From: Myroides oncorhynchi
GTDB taxonomy: Bacteria; Bacteroidota; Bacteroidia; Flavobacteriales; Flavobacteriaceae
Assembly: GCF_020905415.1 (NCBI RefSeq)
Contig: NZ_JAJJMP010000001.1
Coordinates: forward strand, 1-64,000
Length of the DNA: 64,000 nt
Direction: 5' to 3'
A program made the translations under genes and the position numbers. The notes under the pieces were generated by a model that had not been told where the DNA came from, did no database searches, and saw nothing but the letters and a program-made list of their open reading frames with translations. Below, piece by piece: positions 1 through 9,900 of the stretch (position 1 is the first letter of the stretch; the number at the start of each line of letters is the position of its first letter).

Positions 1-1440
1 ATGCACGATAATACAATTAAGTCAGCAGAATCTGTATGGAATAATTGTCTTGAATTCATAAAGGATAACATCCAAGAACAAGCATTCAAGACATGGTTCA
101 TGCCTATTAAGGCTATTGAGCTTACAGAGAGTGCTCTTTATATTCAGGTGCCTAGTAAGTTTTTTTACGAGTGGTTGGAAGAACACTATGTAAAAATCCT
201 AAAAGTAGCCCTAACTAAACAGTTGGGAGCTGAAGCAAAGTTATTGTATAAGATCCAAATGGAAAACACCACTGGAAGCAAACAACCTTATACAGAACAA
301 TTACCAAGTACACAAAGAGGTCCTGTTAAACCTCAAGAATTAGATGTACCTATCCAAAACAAGAATCCAGAGTTAAAAAATCCTTTTGTAATTCCTGGAA
401 TCAGAAACGTAAAAATCGAATCACAACTAAATTCAAATTACTCATTTGATAATTTCTTAGAAGGTGATTCTAATAGATTGGCACGTTCTGCTGGTATGGC
501 TGTAGCAAATAAACCAGGTGGAACTTCGTTTAACCCTCTTCTTATATTCGGAGGAGTTGGACTAGGAAAAACTCACTTAGCACACGCTATAGGTGTTGAA
601 ATAAAAGATCTTTATCCAGAGAAAACTGTTTTATATATTTCTGCTGAAGTCTTTACTCAACAATATATCGATTCTGTACGTAAGAATACACGTAATGACT
701 TTATCTACTTCTATCAGTTAATAGATGTACTTATCGTCGATGATATTCAATTCTTATCTGGTAAGTCAGGAACACAAGATGTATTTTTCCATATCTTTAA
801 TCACTTACACCAGAATGGTAAACAAGTAATCCTTACTTCTGATAAAGCACCAGTAGATATTCAAGATATCGAACAACGTCTTTTATCTCGTTTTAAATGG
901 GGATTATCTGCTGAGATATCTCATCCTGACTTTGAAACAAGAGTAAAAATAGTAGAAGGAATTCTATTCCGTGATGGTGTTGAAATGCCTAAAGAAATAA
1001 TCGAATATGTAGCTAAGAATGTTAACTCGAATATCAGAGAGTTAGAAGGAGCTATCATATCATTAATCGCTCAATCTTCATTTAATAAACGTGAAGTAAC
1101 TATCGAATTAGCTAGACATGTCGTAGAGAAATTCGTTAAGAGTGTAAAGAGAGAAATATCTATCGATTATATTCAAAAGATTGTTTCTGACTACTTCCAA
1201 ATGGATACTGAAACATTACGTTCTAAAACTAGAAAGAGAAACATCGTACAAGCGAGACAATTAGCAATGTTCTTTGCGAAGAAATATACTAAATCTTCTT
1301 TAGCAAGTATTGGTTCACAAATAGGAGATCGTGATCACGCAACTGTATTACACGCTTGTAAGACCATTGACAACCTATTAGAAACTGATAAGGAATTCAA
1401 AAAATTCCACGATGATATAAATATTAAATTCAGTATGTAA
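1..1440 (+). CDS. dnaA: Chromosomal replication initiator DnaA
   Basis: This is the replication initiator ATPase, which binds DnaA boxes at the origin, melts the AT-rich element and helps load the helicase. The 479-aa length is normal. Visible parts are N-terminal domain I (about residues 1-90), a variable linker (about 90-140), an AAA+ core with Walker A GGVGLGKT at 184-191 and Walker B IVDD at 245-248, and a C-terminal DNA-binding domain IV with the signature DRDHATVLHA from residue 443. The window opens on the ATG, so any upstream promoter or origin cannot be seen. The stop codon overlaps the next start (TAATG), which suggests translational coupling with the phosphatase gene. Identification is secure. 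Confidence 0.98.
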   Translation: MHDNTIKSAESVWNNCLEFIKDNIQEQAFKTWFMPIKAIELTESALYIQVPSKFFYEWLEEHYVKILKVALTKQLGAEAKLLYKIQMENTTGSKQPYTEQLPSTQRGPVKPQELDVPIQNKNPELKNPFVIPGIRNVKIESQLNSNYSFDNFLEGDSNRLARSAGMAVANKPGGTSFNPLLIFGGVGLGKTHLAHAIGVEIKDLYPEKTVLYISAEVFTQQYIDSVRKNTRNDFIYFYQLIDVLIVDDIQFLSGKSGTQDVFFHIFNHLHQNGKQVILTSDKAPVDIQDIEQRLLSRFKWGLSAEISHPDFETRVKIVEGILFRDGVEMPKEIIEYVAKNVNSNIRELEGAIISLIAQSSFNKREVTIELARHVVEKFVKSVKREISIDYIQKIVSDYFQMDTETLRSKTRKRNIVQARQLAMFFAKKYTKSSLASIGSQIGDRDHATVLHACKTIDNLLETDKEFKKFHDDINIKFSM

Positions 1441-1895
1441 TGACAAAGGTATTGATGGTTTGTTTAGGCAATATATGCCGTTCGCCCTTAGCTGAGGGAA
1501 TATTACAATCTAAGCTTTCTACTGAAAGTTTTTTTGTTGATTCCGCCGGTACAGGTGATTGGCACATAGGTAGCTTACCAGACAAACGCTCAATAGCTGT
1601 TGCCAAAAAATACAATATTGATTTAACGACTCAGCGTGCTAGACAATTTAAGATAAGTGACTTTAATACTTTTGACCGCATTTATGTAATGGATAAATCT
1701 AATTATGATAATGTGGTAAAACTTGCTCCAAATAAAGAGGCTAAAAATAAAGTAAAACTTATTTTAAATGAAAGTACACCTAATCAGAATGCAGAAGTAC
1801 CAGACCCATACTTCGGTGGAGAAGATGGATTTGAACACGTTTATCATTTGTTAAACGAAGTTTGTAATATAATAGCCAAAGATTTAAAATCTTAG
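1440..1895 (+). CDS. Low-molecular-weight protein-tyrosine phosphatase
   Basis: This is a cytosolic phosphatase of 151 aa, a normal family length. The P-loop C-x5-R is C8 to R14 (CLGNICRSP), and the general-acid aspartate lies in the DPYFGG motif near the C-terminus. The family hydrolyses phosphotyrosine through a cysteinyl-phosphate intermediate; the substrate here is unknown. The ATG shares its A with the last base of the dnaA stop codon, so the two genes are probably co-transcribed and translationally coupled. A hairpin with a T-run follows the gene. The product family is clear, the physiological role is not. Confidence 0.93.
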   Translation: MTKVLMVCLGNICRSPLAEGILQSKLSTESFFVDSAGTGDWHIGSLPDKRSIAVAKKYNIDLTTQRARQFKISDFNTFDRIYVMDKSNYDNVVKLAPNKEAKNKVKLILNESTPNQNAEVPDPYFGGEDGFEHVYHLLNEVCNIIAKDLKS

Positions 1896-1907
1896 ATATA
1901 TGTAAGT

Positions 1908-1937
1908 AAAAGGAAGAAAGTCATTTTCTTCCTTTTC
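1908..1937 (+). terminator. Terminator after the phosphatase gene
   Basis: An A/G-rich arm (AAAAGGAAGAAA) and its complement (TTTCTTCCTTTT) form a 12-bp stem with a short loop, followed by a T-rich tail. It closes the dnaA-phosphatase unit. Confidence 0.75.
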
Positions 1938-1960
1938 TTTTTTGTCCTATACTTTATCTT

Positions 1961-1968
1961 TACCTTTG
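1961..1968 (+). promoter_or_regulatory. Bacteroidota-type -7 element upstream of the methyltransferase gene
   Basis: TACCTTTG matches the TAnnTTTG -7 consensus of Bacteroidota sigma factors. A TTTG lies upstream at 1941-1944 (16-bp spacing), in the place expected for a -33 element. The downstream ATG is at 1994, giving a short leader. Confidence 0.6.
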
Positions 1969-1993
1969 TACTTTATATGAGAGAAAAATACAA

Positions 1994-2719
1994 ATGAAAG
2001 ATTCTATACCTACAGGTACACTTTACCTTATTCCTATTACTTTAGGAGAAACTACTAATCCAATGGATGTTTTACCACAAACTGTAAAACGTTCAATCGA
2101 AATGCTTGATATTTTTATTGTAGAGAATGAAAAGACTGCTAGAAAATTTATTAAAAGCATTTGCCCTGAAAAGAAACAATCAGATTTAACTCTATACCCC
2201 CTTAATAAACATACTACTACAAGTGAATACAAAGAGTATATAAAACCTCTTCTAGAAGGCAAAAGTGTCGGAGTAATGAGTGAAGCAGGATGTCCTGGAG
2301 TAGCTGATCCTGGAGCTGTTATCGTAGATCTAGCGCATAAGAGAAATATCAAAGTAACACCTTTAGTCGGTCCTTCATCTATCCTACTGTCCTTAATGGC
2401 TTCTGGTATGAATGGTCAAAGTTTTGCTTTTAACGGATATCTACCAATAGATAAAAGTGACAAAAAAACGACACTTAAAGCTTTAGAGAAACTCTCTCAA
2501 GACAAAAACCAATCACAACTATTCATAGAAACACCTTATAGAAATAACCAATTACTACAAGATATGGTACAGATATTAAATCCGAATACCTTAATCTGTG
2601 TAGCATGTGATATCACCCTAGAAACTGAGTTTATACAAACCAAACCAGCTTCTCAATGGAAGAATACGAAAGAAGATTTACACAAAAGACCGTGTATCTT
2701 TATCATTCATAAAAACTAA
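1994..2719 (+). CDS. RsmI-like SAM-dependent methyltransferase (tetrapyrrole methylase fold)
   Basis: This 241-aa protein matches the RsmI group of the tetrapyrrole-methylase superfamily. Known RsmI enzymes 2'-O-methylate a cytidine in 16S rRNA. The recognisable stretches are an N-terminal TLYLIPITLGE, a central SEAGCPGVADPGA (RsmI proteins have SDAGTPxxxDPG) and VGPSSILLSLMASGMN (RsmI: GPSAxxxALSxSGL). It is shorter than canonical RsmI of about 280 aa and lacks that protein's C-terminal extension, so it may be a paralog with another RNA target. It is monocistronic, between a promoter at 1961 and a strong terminator at 2729. Confidence 0.8.
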   Translation: MKDSIPTGTLYLIPITLGETTNPMDVLPQTVKRSIEMLDIFIVENEKTARKFIKSICPEKKQSDLTLYPLNKHTTTSEYKEYIKPLLEGKSVGVMSEAGCPGVADPGAVIVDLAHKRNIKVTPLVGPSSILLSLMASGMNGQSFAFNGYLPIDKSDKKTTLKALEKLSQDKNQSQLFIETPYRNNQLLQDMVQILNPNTLICVACDITLETEFIQTKPASQWKNTKEDLHKRPCIFIIHKN

Positions 2720-2728
2720 ACTATACAA

Positions 2729-2761
2729 AAAAGGCTACCCACATATATAGGTAGCCTTTTT
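2729..2761. terminator. Bidirectional terminator
   Basis: AAAAGGCTACC and GGTAGCCTTTT form a stem around a short loop, with A and T runs on both sides. It lies between the convergent genes ending at 2719 and 2787. Confidence 0.85.
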
Positions 2762-2786
2762 CACATAATTTATTTCAATGCGTAAT

Positions 2787-3113
2787 TTATTTATTCTCTT
2801 CTTTTTTCTCTTTAGGGAACAAAAATCCCATTCCCATATTCTTCAACATCTTTTTTACAAAGTTCCAAAAGAACTCACGTTGACCAAATAAAGTACCAAT
2901 GCACAATAAAATAACTTTATATACTGGCAAAATCAATACAATGTATAAAACCCAATATAACACTGGATTCATTACACCTCTTTCAATTCCTAAATACGAT
3001 AAAATAGGTTTAGCTATAAATGCGGCTGTCGATCCCGTAATAGCAAAGACAATCAAAATAACCACTACTTGAAAGTTTGACGTAAGTCCCCAACGCTGTT
3101 TTAGTTTTTCCAT
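2787..3113 (-). CDS. DUF6787 family membrane protein
   Basis: This is a small (108-aa) integral membrane protein of unknown function, of the kind labelled DUF6787 in Flavobacteriaceae. It starts MEKLKQRWGLTSNFQ and has two hydrophobic helices at about residues 16-38 and 52-76. An amphipathic segment follows, then a lysine/glutamate-rich tail (PKEKKEENK). A -7 element, TACCTTTG on the minus strand at 3133-3140, sits just upstream. It is convergent with the methyltransferase. The family call comes from overall resemblance; no function is inferred. Confidence 0.75.
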   Translation of the reverse strand: MEKLKQRWGLTSNFQVVVILIVFAITGSTAAFIAKPILSYLGIERGVMNPVLYWVLYIVLILPVYKVILLCIGTLFGQREFFWNFVKKMLKNMGMGFLFPKEKKEENK

Positions 3114-3132
3114 TATTTAATTTAATTCTAAA

Positions 3133-3140
3133 CAAAGGTA
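3133..3140 (-). promoter_or_regulatory. -7 element for the DUF6787 gene
   Basis: Read on the minus strand this is TACCTTTG, an exact TAnnTTTG match 20 bp upstream of the ATG at 3113. No convincing -33 TTG is seen. Confidence 0.5.
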
Positions 3141-3205
3141 AAGCAATTTATACTATCTAAAAACATAAAAAGTCTTAAATATAAACAGATTACAAAAGTA
3201 TCAAA

Positions 3206-4231
3206 TTAGAGCTCAAGTCTAGTTAAAGCTTCCATGACATACTCATGCATAACTTCGCGATAATCTAAATGTGTCACCATACGAAGCCAGCCTCCTCCCA
3301 TTTCACTAATCGCAATATTCTTTTGCTTTAACTTATCTAATAGCGTTCTATTTTGAGCCACTTCATGTAGTCTAAAAACAACGATATTAGTTTGCACAGG
3401 TAAAACCTCATTAATCCATATTTTCTTGTTTAAAACAGCCTCTATTTGCTTTGCTCTAAAATGATCACGTTGTAAGCGTCCTACATTATTCTTAAGAGCA
3501 AACAATGCTGCTGCTGCAAGATACCCCGTCTGACGCATTCCTCCTCCCATAAGTTTTCGAATGCGTATAGCTTTTTTTATATCTTCTTTAGATCCTAACA
3601 ACACAGAACCAACTGGCGCACCAAGACCTTTAGAGAAACACACTGATATTGTATTAAACAAAGCTCCAAACTGACTAGGATGCTGTGATTTGGCTACCAA
3701 AGCATTCCATAATCTCGCTCCATCTAAGTGTAGTTTTAATCCCTTCTGATTACATACCTCGCGAATGCGGTCAATCTCATTTAACTCATAACACGCACCA
3801 CCTCCTAGATTAGTTGTATTCTCTAAACACACTAATTTAGTTGTTGGCAAGTGAAAATTAGTTGGATCATTATAGTTTTCTAAGACCTGTTCAGCTGTTA
3901 TTCTTCCTCTATCTCCATCTACTAATGCACAACTAACGCCGCTATGCACAGCTATTCCTCCCCCTTCAAACATATTTATATGAGAGCTTTTATCGCAAAT
4001 AAGATGATCTCCTGGTTGGGTATGTAGCTTAATTGCCACTTGATTTGCCATCGTACCCGATGGAAAAAAGAGGGCAGCCTCCATTCCAAACAACTCAGCT
4101 ACAGCAATTTCTAATTCATTCGTGCTTCCATCTTGCTTATAAACATCATCCCCTACCCTTGCTTTCATCATATAATTCAACATTTCAGGTGTAGGCTTAG
4201 TGATTGTATCACTGATTAAATTAATTTCCAT
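3206..4231 (-). CDS. ltaE: Low-specificity threonine aldolase
   Basis: This is a PLP enzyme that cleaves L-threonine or L-allo-threonine to glycine and acetaldehyde, so it serves glycine supply or threonine breakdown. The 341-aa length is typical. Sequence marks are the N-terminal DTITKPTPEM, FFPSGTMANQ, the PLP-stacking histidine H84 (SSHIN), HLDGARLWNA, and the Schiff-base lysine K201 in FSKGLGAPVG. It is divergent from prfB, whose start lies 49 bp away, so the two share a short promoter region. Family assignment is secure; threonine stereo-preference cannot be read from the sequence. Confidence 0.9.
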   Translation of the reverse strand: MEINLISDTITKPTPEMLNYMMKARVGDDVYKQDGSTNELEIAVAELFGMEAALFFPSGTMANQVAIKLHTQPGDHLICDKSSHINMFEGGGIAVHSGVSCALVDGDRGRITAEQVLENYNDPTNFHLPTTKLVCLENTTNLGGGACYELNEIDRIREVCNQKGLKLHLDGARLWNALVAKSQHPSQFGALFNTISVCFSKGLGAPVGSVLLGSKEDIKKAIRIRKLMGGGMRQTGYLAAAALFALKNNVGRLQRDHFRAKQIEAVLNKKIWINEVLPVQTNIVVFRLHEVAQNRTLLDKLKQKNIAISEMGGGWLRMVTHLDYREVMHEYVMEALTRLEL

Positions 4232-4249
4232 AAATTGAATAGGAATAAG

Positions 4250-4257
4250 TATTTTTG
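4250..4257 (+). promoter_or_regulatory. -7 element for prfB
   Basis: TATTTTTG matches TAnnTTTG and lies 22 bp upstream of the prfB ATG at 4280. No good -33 TTG at normal spacing is visible. Confidence 0.45.
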
Positions 4258-4279
4258 TGCTATAAAAGTATTAAAAATT

Positions 4280-5378
4280 ATGGTAACCACAGAACAACAG
4301 AAGGATATTATTGATCGCCTTGGTGCGTTAAGGAGGTATCTTTGACGTCGATAAGAAACTTATCGAAATAACTAACGAGGAAGAAAAAACCTTTGCTCCT
4401 GATTTTTGGAACAACCCAAAAGAAGCAGAAGTTATCGTTAAAGCCCTCAAATCCAAAAAGAAATGGGTAGAAGGGTATGAGTCTGCTATGGCTAATTTAG
4501 AAGAACTAAAGATTCTTTTAGAGTTTTATGCAGAAGGAGAATACACAGAAGAAGAGGTAGTCGATCAATATGAAAAAACTCTACAAATCATCGAGGAACT
4601 AGAGTTTAAGAATATGCTATCTGATGAAGGAGACAACATGAGTGCTGTATTACAGATTACAGCTGGTGCTGGTGGTACTGAGAGTTGTGACTGGGCAGCG
4701 ATGTTGATGCGTATGTACATTATGTGGGGGGAGAAAAACAAGATAAATGTAAAAGAACTGAACTATCAAGCCGGAGAGGTAGCTGGTGTCAAAACCGTTA
4801 CACTCGAGTTCGATGGAGAATTTGCTTTTGGTTATCTAAAAGGAGAAAACGGTGTACACCGCCTTGTCCGTATCTCGCCATTTGACAGTAATGCAAAACG
4901 ACATACTTCCTTTGTATCTGTTTATGTATACCCGCTTGCGGATGATACCATACAGATAGAAGTAAGTCCTGCTGATATTTCGTGGGAAACTATGCGCTCT
5001 AGTGGTGCTGGTGGACAAAACGTAAATAAAGTAGAGACTGCTGTACGTCTACGTCACCACCCTACTGGTATTATCATTGAGAACTCAGAAACTCGTTCTC
5101 AATTAGATAACAAAACGAAAGCTATGCAACTTTTAAAGTCTCAATTATACGAAATAGAGTTGAAGAAGAAACAAGCTATGCGTGATGAAATCGAAGCTAA
5201 TAAGAAGAAGATTGAATGGGGATCGCAAATCAGAAACTATGTGATGCATCCTTATAAATTAGTTAAAGATGTCCGTACACAATTTGAAACTACTGATGTA
5301 GATGCTGTGATGGATGGAGAGATTGACAAATTCTTAAAGGCATATCTAATGATGATGGGACAGAGAGAAGAGGAATAA
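4280..5378 (+). CDS. prfB: Peptide chain release factor 2, with +1 programmed frameshift
   Basis: RF2 recognises UGA and UAA stop codons and triggers peptide release. The main frame is open from 4488, but the gene really starts at ATG 4280. The first 21 codons ([10 protein letters not shown]... to CTT at 4340-4342) run into an in-frame TGA at 4343-4345. Slipping +1 to GAC at 4344 continues without interruption to 5378, giving 365 aa, the usual RF2 length. The slip site is AGGAGG (4331-4336) then TATCTTTGAC, the standard prfB autoregulatory element: low RF2 favours frameshifting, high RF2 favours termination. The codon-recognition tripeptide SPF is at 199-201 and the catalytic GGQ at 244-246 ([10 protein letters not shown]). 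Annotating only the in-frame ORF from 4488 would lose the N-terminal domain. Confidence 0.97.
4331..4346 (+). promoter_or_regulatory. prfB: prfB frameshift stimulator and slip site
   Basis: A Shine-Dalgarno-like AGGAGG lies three bases upstream of CTT-TGA-C. The slippery CTT at 4340-4342, the UGA at 4343-4345 and the following C match the canonical bacterial prfB site almost base for base. Confidence 0.93.
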
Positions 5379-5400
5379 TATACTCAAACAGATTATTACA

Positions 5401-5427
5401 AAAAAAGGAGCCAATGGCTCCTTTTTT
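5401..5427. terminator. Bidirectional terminator after prfB
   Basis: AAAAAAGGAGCC and GGCTCCTTTTTT pair around an AAT loop. It lies between the convergent prfB and efflux operon ends. Confidence 0.9.
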
Positions 5428-5506
5428 CACCTATATACCTAAGAGTTCCTTATCACCTCTTAAGCAGTATAGGATTTTATCAAAATCAAATCAGCATTAT
5501 TCTATC

Positions 5507-6943
5507 TTATTGCCATCCGCCTCCAAGGCTTTTATAGATGTCTACTACAGCGTTTAACTGTTTAGCCTTAGTTTCTACTAATTCGAGCTTAGCATCCATC
5601 GCTTCACGTTGCGTCATCAGTACTTCTAAGTAATCTGCTCTTGATGATTTAAACAACAGATTAGCGATGTTCACAGACTCTGACAAGGTCTTAGATTCAT
5701 TGTCTTTATACTCATACACTTTTTGCATATTCTGTATTTTAGACATCTGATTTGCCACATCTAGATAAGCATTCACTATTCTCTTATCATACTCATATAG
5801 CGCCTGTACCTGATGAGCATTTGCAGTATTAAACTCTGCTTTTATAGCGCTTTTATTAATTAAAGGTGCTGCCAACTCACCTACTAATGAATACATCATC
5901 GACTCAGGTAACTTCGTCAAATACGAAGGTTTAAAAGCATTTAATCCAAAACTAGCAGAGATATCTAACGAAGGATAAAACTCAGCTCTAGCCACCTTTA
6001 CATCTAACTTAGCTGCCTCTAACTCTAGCTCTGCTTGCTTAATATCAGGTCTATTAGATAGTAATTGAGCAGGGATACCTGTCTTTACGGTAGCTGGCAC
6101 TAATGCCATAAAGTACTCTTTATCCCTAACTATTGCTTGCGGATAGCGTCCTAGCAAAGCATTGATACGGTTCTCTTTTTCTGTAATCTCTTGTCTTATC
6201 GCAAACTCTAATCCTTGTGCTTTCAACAGTTCAGCCTCAAACTTCTTCACCCCCAACTCTGTTCCTCTTGCTGCTTGTTTCTGTATTTTCACTACGTCAA
6301 GAGCCTGCTTCTGCAATTCGATATATTGCAAGGTTAAGTCTAACTGATTATCTAAAGCTAGTAACTCATAGTACGAACTCGCTATTTCAGCGATTAAGTT
6401 AGACAGTACAAAGTTCTTCCCTTCTACTGTACCTAAATATCTCTTTACCGCAGCCTCCTTAGCATTGTGAAGTTTGCCCCACATATCTATTTCCCAGCTC
6501 GCTGTAATACCCGCAGAGAAATCTCCTAACGGCTCGGGCATCTTTCTTCCTGGTTCTATATCAGTACTCGCATCACCAGCTCCTTGGCTTGTATATCTTC
6601 CTACTTTCTCAACTCCTGTACCTATACCTGCTCCTACCTTAGGTGATAATTTCCCTTTTTTATAAAGTACTTCATTCTTTGCTACTTCTAATTCTTGAAG
6701 AGTGATTAGCAACTCTTGATTATTAGTCAATGCTTCTTCTATTAGAGAAGTCAAGTTTTTATCTGTAAAAAACTGACGCCAAGGCGTTAATCCACTATTT
6801 AGTGTGTCATTTGACACACTATAAACTGTAGGTAACTTTGCTTTACTGTCAAAGTCTATAGCAGCTCGTGGAGTCTTACAACTCCACAAGCTTATTCCCA
6901 TTATGGCTATAATACCTATTCTATTTATATCTTGCTTATTCAT
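5507..6943 (-). CDS. RND efflux outer-membrane channel lipoprotein (TolC/OprM family)
   Basis: This is the outer-membrane exit duct of the tripartite pump encoded with the two upstream genes. I start it at 6943 (MNKQDINRIG) because that gives a 478-aa protein with a lipoprotein signal (LWSC, Cys22). The longer frame from 6982 would put 13 extra residues before the signal. The start overlaps the permease stop (6936-6938) by 8 bp, implying translational coupling. The body holds the two long TolC/OprM repeats of alpha-barrel helices, including LLSNRPDIKQAELELEAAK and the C-terminal LEVLMTQREAMDAKLE. Substrates are unknown. Confidence 0.92.
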   Translation of the reverse strand: MNKQDINRIGIIAIMGISLWSCKTPRAAIDFDSKAKLPTVYSVSNDTLNSGLTPWRQFFTDKNLTSLIEEALTNNQELLITLQELEVAKNEVLYKKGKLSPKVGAGIGTGVEKVGRYTSQGAGDASTDIEPGRKMPEPLGDFSAGITASWEIDMWGKLHNAKEAAVKRYLGTVEGKNFVLSNLIAEIASSYYELLALDNQLDLTLQYIELQKQALDVVKIQKQAARGTELGVKKFEAELLKAQGLEFAIRQEITEKENRINALLGRYPQAIVRDKEYFMALVPATVKTGIPAQLLSNRPDIKQAELELEAAKLDVKVARAEFYPSLDISASFGLNAFKPSYLTKLPESMMYSLVGELAAPLINKSAIKAEFNTANAHQVQALYEYDKRIVNAYLDVANQMSKIQNMQKVYEYKDNESKTLSESVNIANLLFKSSRADYLEVLMTQREAMDAKLELVETKAKQLNAVVDIYKSLGGGWQ

Positions 6944-9900
6944 CAATCTCAATGTGTTCTGATAATGGTGTTTCATTCTCATAGCGACTCAGCTTAGTCT
7001 TATCCGCTATTGTTCCAAAAATAAAGTATAACCCTGGCACGATAATCAATCCGAAAATAGTACCGATTAGCATACCTCCCGCCGCAGCCGTTCCAATCGT
7101 TCTATTTCCTATAGCTCCAGGTCCTGATGCTATTACCAAAGGAATTAACCCTGCGATAAAAGCAAACGAAGTCATCAGAATAGGTCTAAAACGTAGAATA
7201 GCTCCCTCTACAGCAGATTTAAATACACTGTGCCCTTCTCTATGCCTGAAGATAGCGAACTCGACTATCAGCACAGCATTCTTACCAAGTAGCCCGATCA
7301 ACATCACCATCGCCACCTGAGCATAAATATTATTCTCTAATCCTAAAGAACTCAAACAAAAATACGCTCCGAAAATACCCGCTGGAAGTGATAATATAAC
7401 TGGTAGAGGTAAGATGAAACTCTCATATTGCGCTGCAAGGATCAAGTACACAAATCCTAAACAGATTGCAAATATGACAGCTGCTTCATTACCTCTAGAT
7501 ACCTCGTCTTTAGAGATACCTGCCCAATCTATACCATATCCTCTTGGCAATGTTTCTTTTGCTACTTCTGTAATCGCTTTAATAGCAGCCCCACTACTGT
7601 ATCCAGGAGCTGGTGCACCACTTATCTCTGCTGAGTTATACATATTATGACGGGTATACTCTGATAGCCCATATACCTTCTCTAAAGTTAGAAAAGCAGA
7701 GTATGGCACCATCTCTCCCTGATCATTCTTCACAAACATCTTCAGCACGTCTTGTGGCAATGCTCTATACTCTGGAAGCGCCTGTACCATTACCTTATAA
7801 GGTCTATCAAACTTGATAAAACTCGTCTCGTAGTTACTTCCTATTAAAGTAGACAAGTTCTCCATCGCAGCAGCAATAGACACTCCTTTTTGTTCTGCTT
7901 TATCATTGTCTATCTTTAATAAATACTGAGGAAAACTAGCACTGTAGAAGGTAAATACAGATCCTATCTCAGGGCGTTTACTCAGCTCTTTGACTAGGTC
8001 TTTACTCACTTGCTCCATCTTCGCATAGTCAACACTTCCCGATTTATCTAGTAATCTCAACTCAAAACCTCCTGCCGCTCCATATCCTGGCACTGCTGGT
8101 GGCTGGAAGAACTCAATATTCGCACCTGTCAACTCTTTTGACTTCTCTTCTAATTCTTCTATAATCTCCTGTGCAGACTTGCTACGCTCTTCCCAACTTT
8201 TTAAGTTGATTAGACACGAACCTGTATTTGCACTTGTTCCCTCTGTTAGGATTTCATACCCCGCTAATGAAGAGACAGACTGTACACCGTCTATTCCCTC
8301 AGCTATCTTTTGCAACTTAGCAGCTACCTGATTTGTACGCTCTAATGTAGATCCTGGAGGTGTCTGTATAATCGCATAGAACATCCCTTGATCCTCATTA
8401 GGTATAAATCCTGTCGGTAGACTATTATTCAAAAAGTACACTCCTGCACAGAAGGCTGCTAACATCCCGAATGTCAATGTTCGCTTATTTACTATCTTAA
8501 GAAGGATGTTATTATATCTACTTGCTCCTATTACAAACAATCTATTAAATCCATCTAAGAATCTATTTAAAACTGTTTTCTTTCTAGACACACTGTGATT
8601 ATTCTTTAATATCAACGCACATAAAGCAGGTGTCAATGTCAATGCCACAATCCCTGATAACACAATAGCTGTTGCCATAGTAATAGCAAACTGACGATAG
8701 AATATCCCCACTGGCCCACTCATAAAAGCAATAGGAATAAATACCGCTGCCATTACACATGTAATCGCGATAATCGCTCCACTAATCTCGTGCATTGCCT
8801 CTTGCGTTGCCTTATAAGGGGAGAGATGCTTCTCCTCCATCTTGGCGTGGACGGCTTCTATCACTACAATGGCATCATCCACGACCACCCCAATCGCCAT
8901 AACCAGAGCAAATAATGAGATAAGGTTTAATGTAATACCCAATACCCCCATCAAAGCAAATGTTCCTATCAATGAAACTGGTACCGCTAGTGTAGGTATC
9001 AACGTAGAACGCCAGTCTCCTAAGAACATAAACACCACTATCCCTACTAATATAAAAGCCTCTACTAATGTGTGTATTACTTTTTCTATTGATGCATCTA
9101 AGAATTTAGACACGTCATAACTCACCTCATAATGCATTCCCTTAGGAAAGTCACTATCTAATTTGGTCATTAAGCTTTTGACATCTTTAATTACATCACT
9201 AGCGTTACTACCGAAAGATTGCTTAACCACGATAGCCGCAGATGGTTTACCATTAAGATTAGAGTAGATGTCATACATCGTACTTCCGAATTCTATCTCT
9301 GCTACGTCTTTTAATCTCAATATTTCACCAGCAGCATTAGATCGAAGGATGATATCACCATATTCTTTCTCATTACTGTAACGTCCAGAATACTTTAATA
9401 CATATTCAAAAGCCTGTGATCTCTTACCAGAACTCTCTCCTACACGTCCAGGAGATGCCTCTAAACTCTGCTCTTCTAATGCCTTCATTATCTCATCAGA
9501 AGATATCTTATATGCTGTCATACGGTCTGGTTTTAACCAGATACGCATCGCATACTCTCTATTTCCTAATATACTTGCTACTCCTACTCCAGGTACCCTT
9601 CTTAATTCTGAAAGGATATTAATATCAGCATAGTTATATAAGAACTTCTGATCAGCGTGTGGATCATCACTGTATAAATTCACATACATCAACATATTAG
9701 ACTCCTCACGTGTGATCTTAACTCCCTCGCGTACTACTAAAGGGGGAAGTTTGTTCACTACAGAAGATACGCGGTTCTGCACATTCACAGCCGCCAAGTT
9801 AGGATCAGTACCTAAATCAAATATCACCTGTATAGAAGCCTCTCCATCATTACCCGCATCCGAAGTCATATACTTCATCCCTGGTACACCATTTAAGGCT

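Noticed and set aside
4488..5378. A 296-aa RF2 starting at ATG 4488
   Set aside because: The upstream frame plus the canonical frameshift site yields the normal 365-aa protein. A start at 4488 would remove the N-terminal domain.
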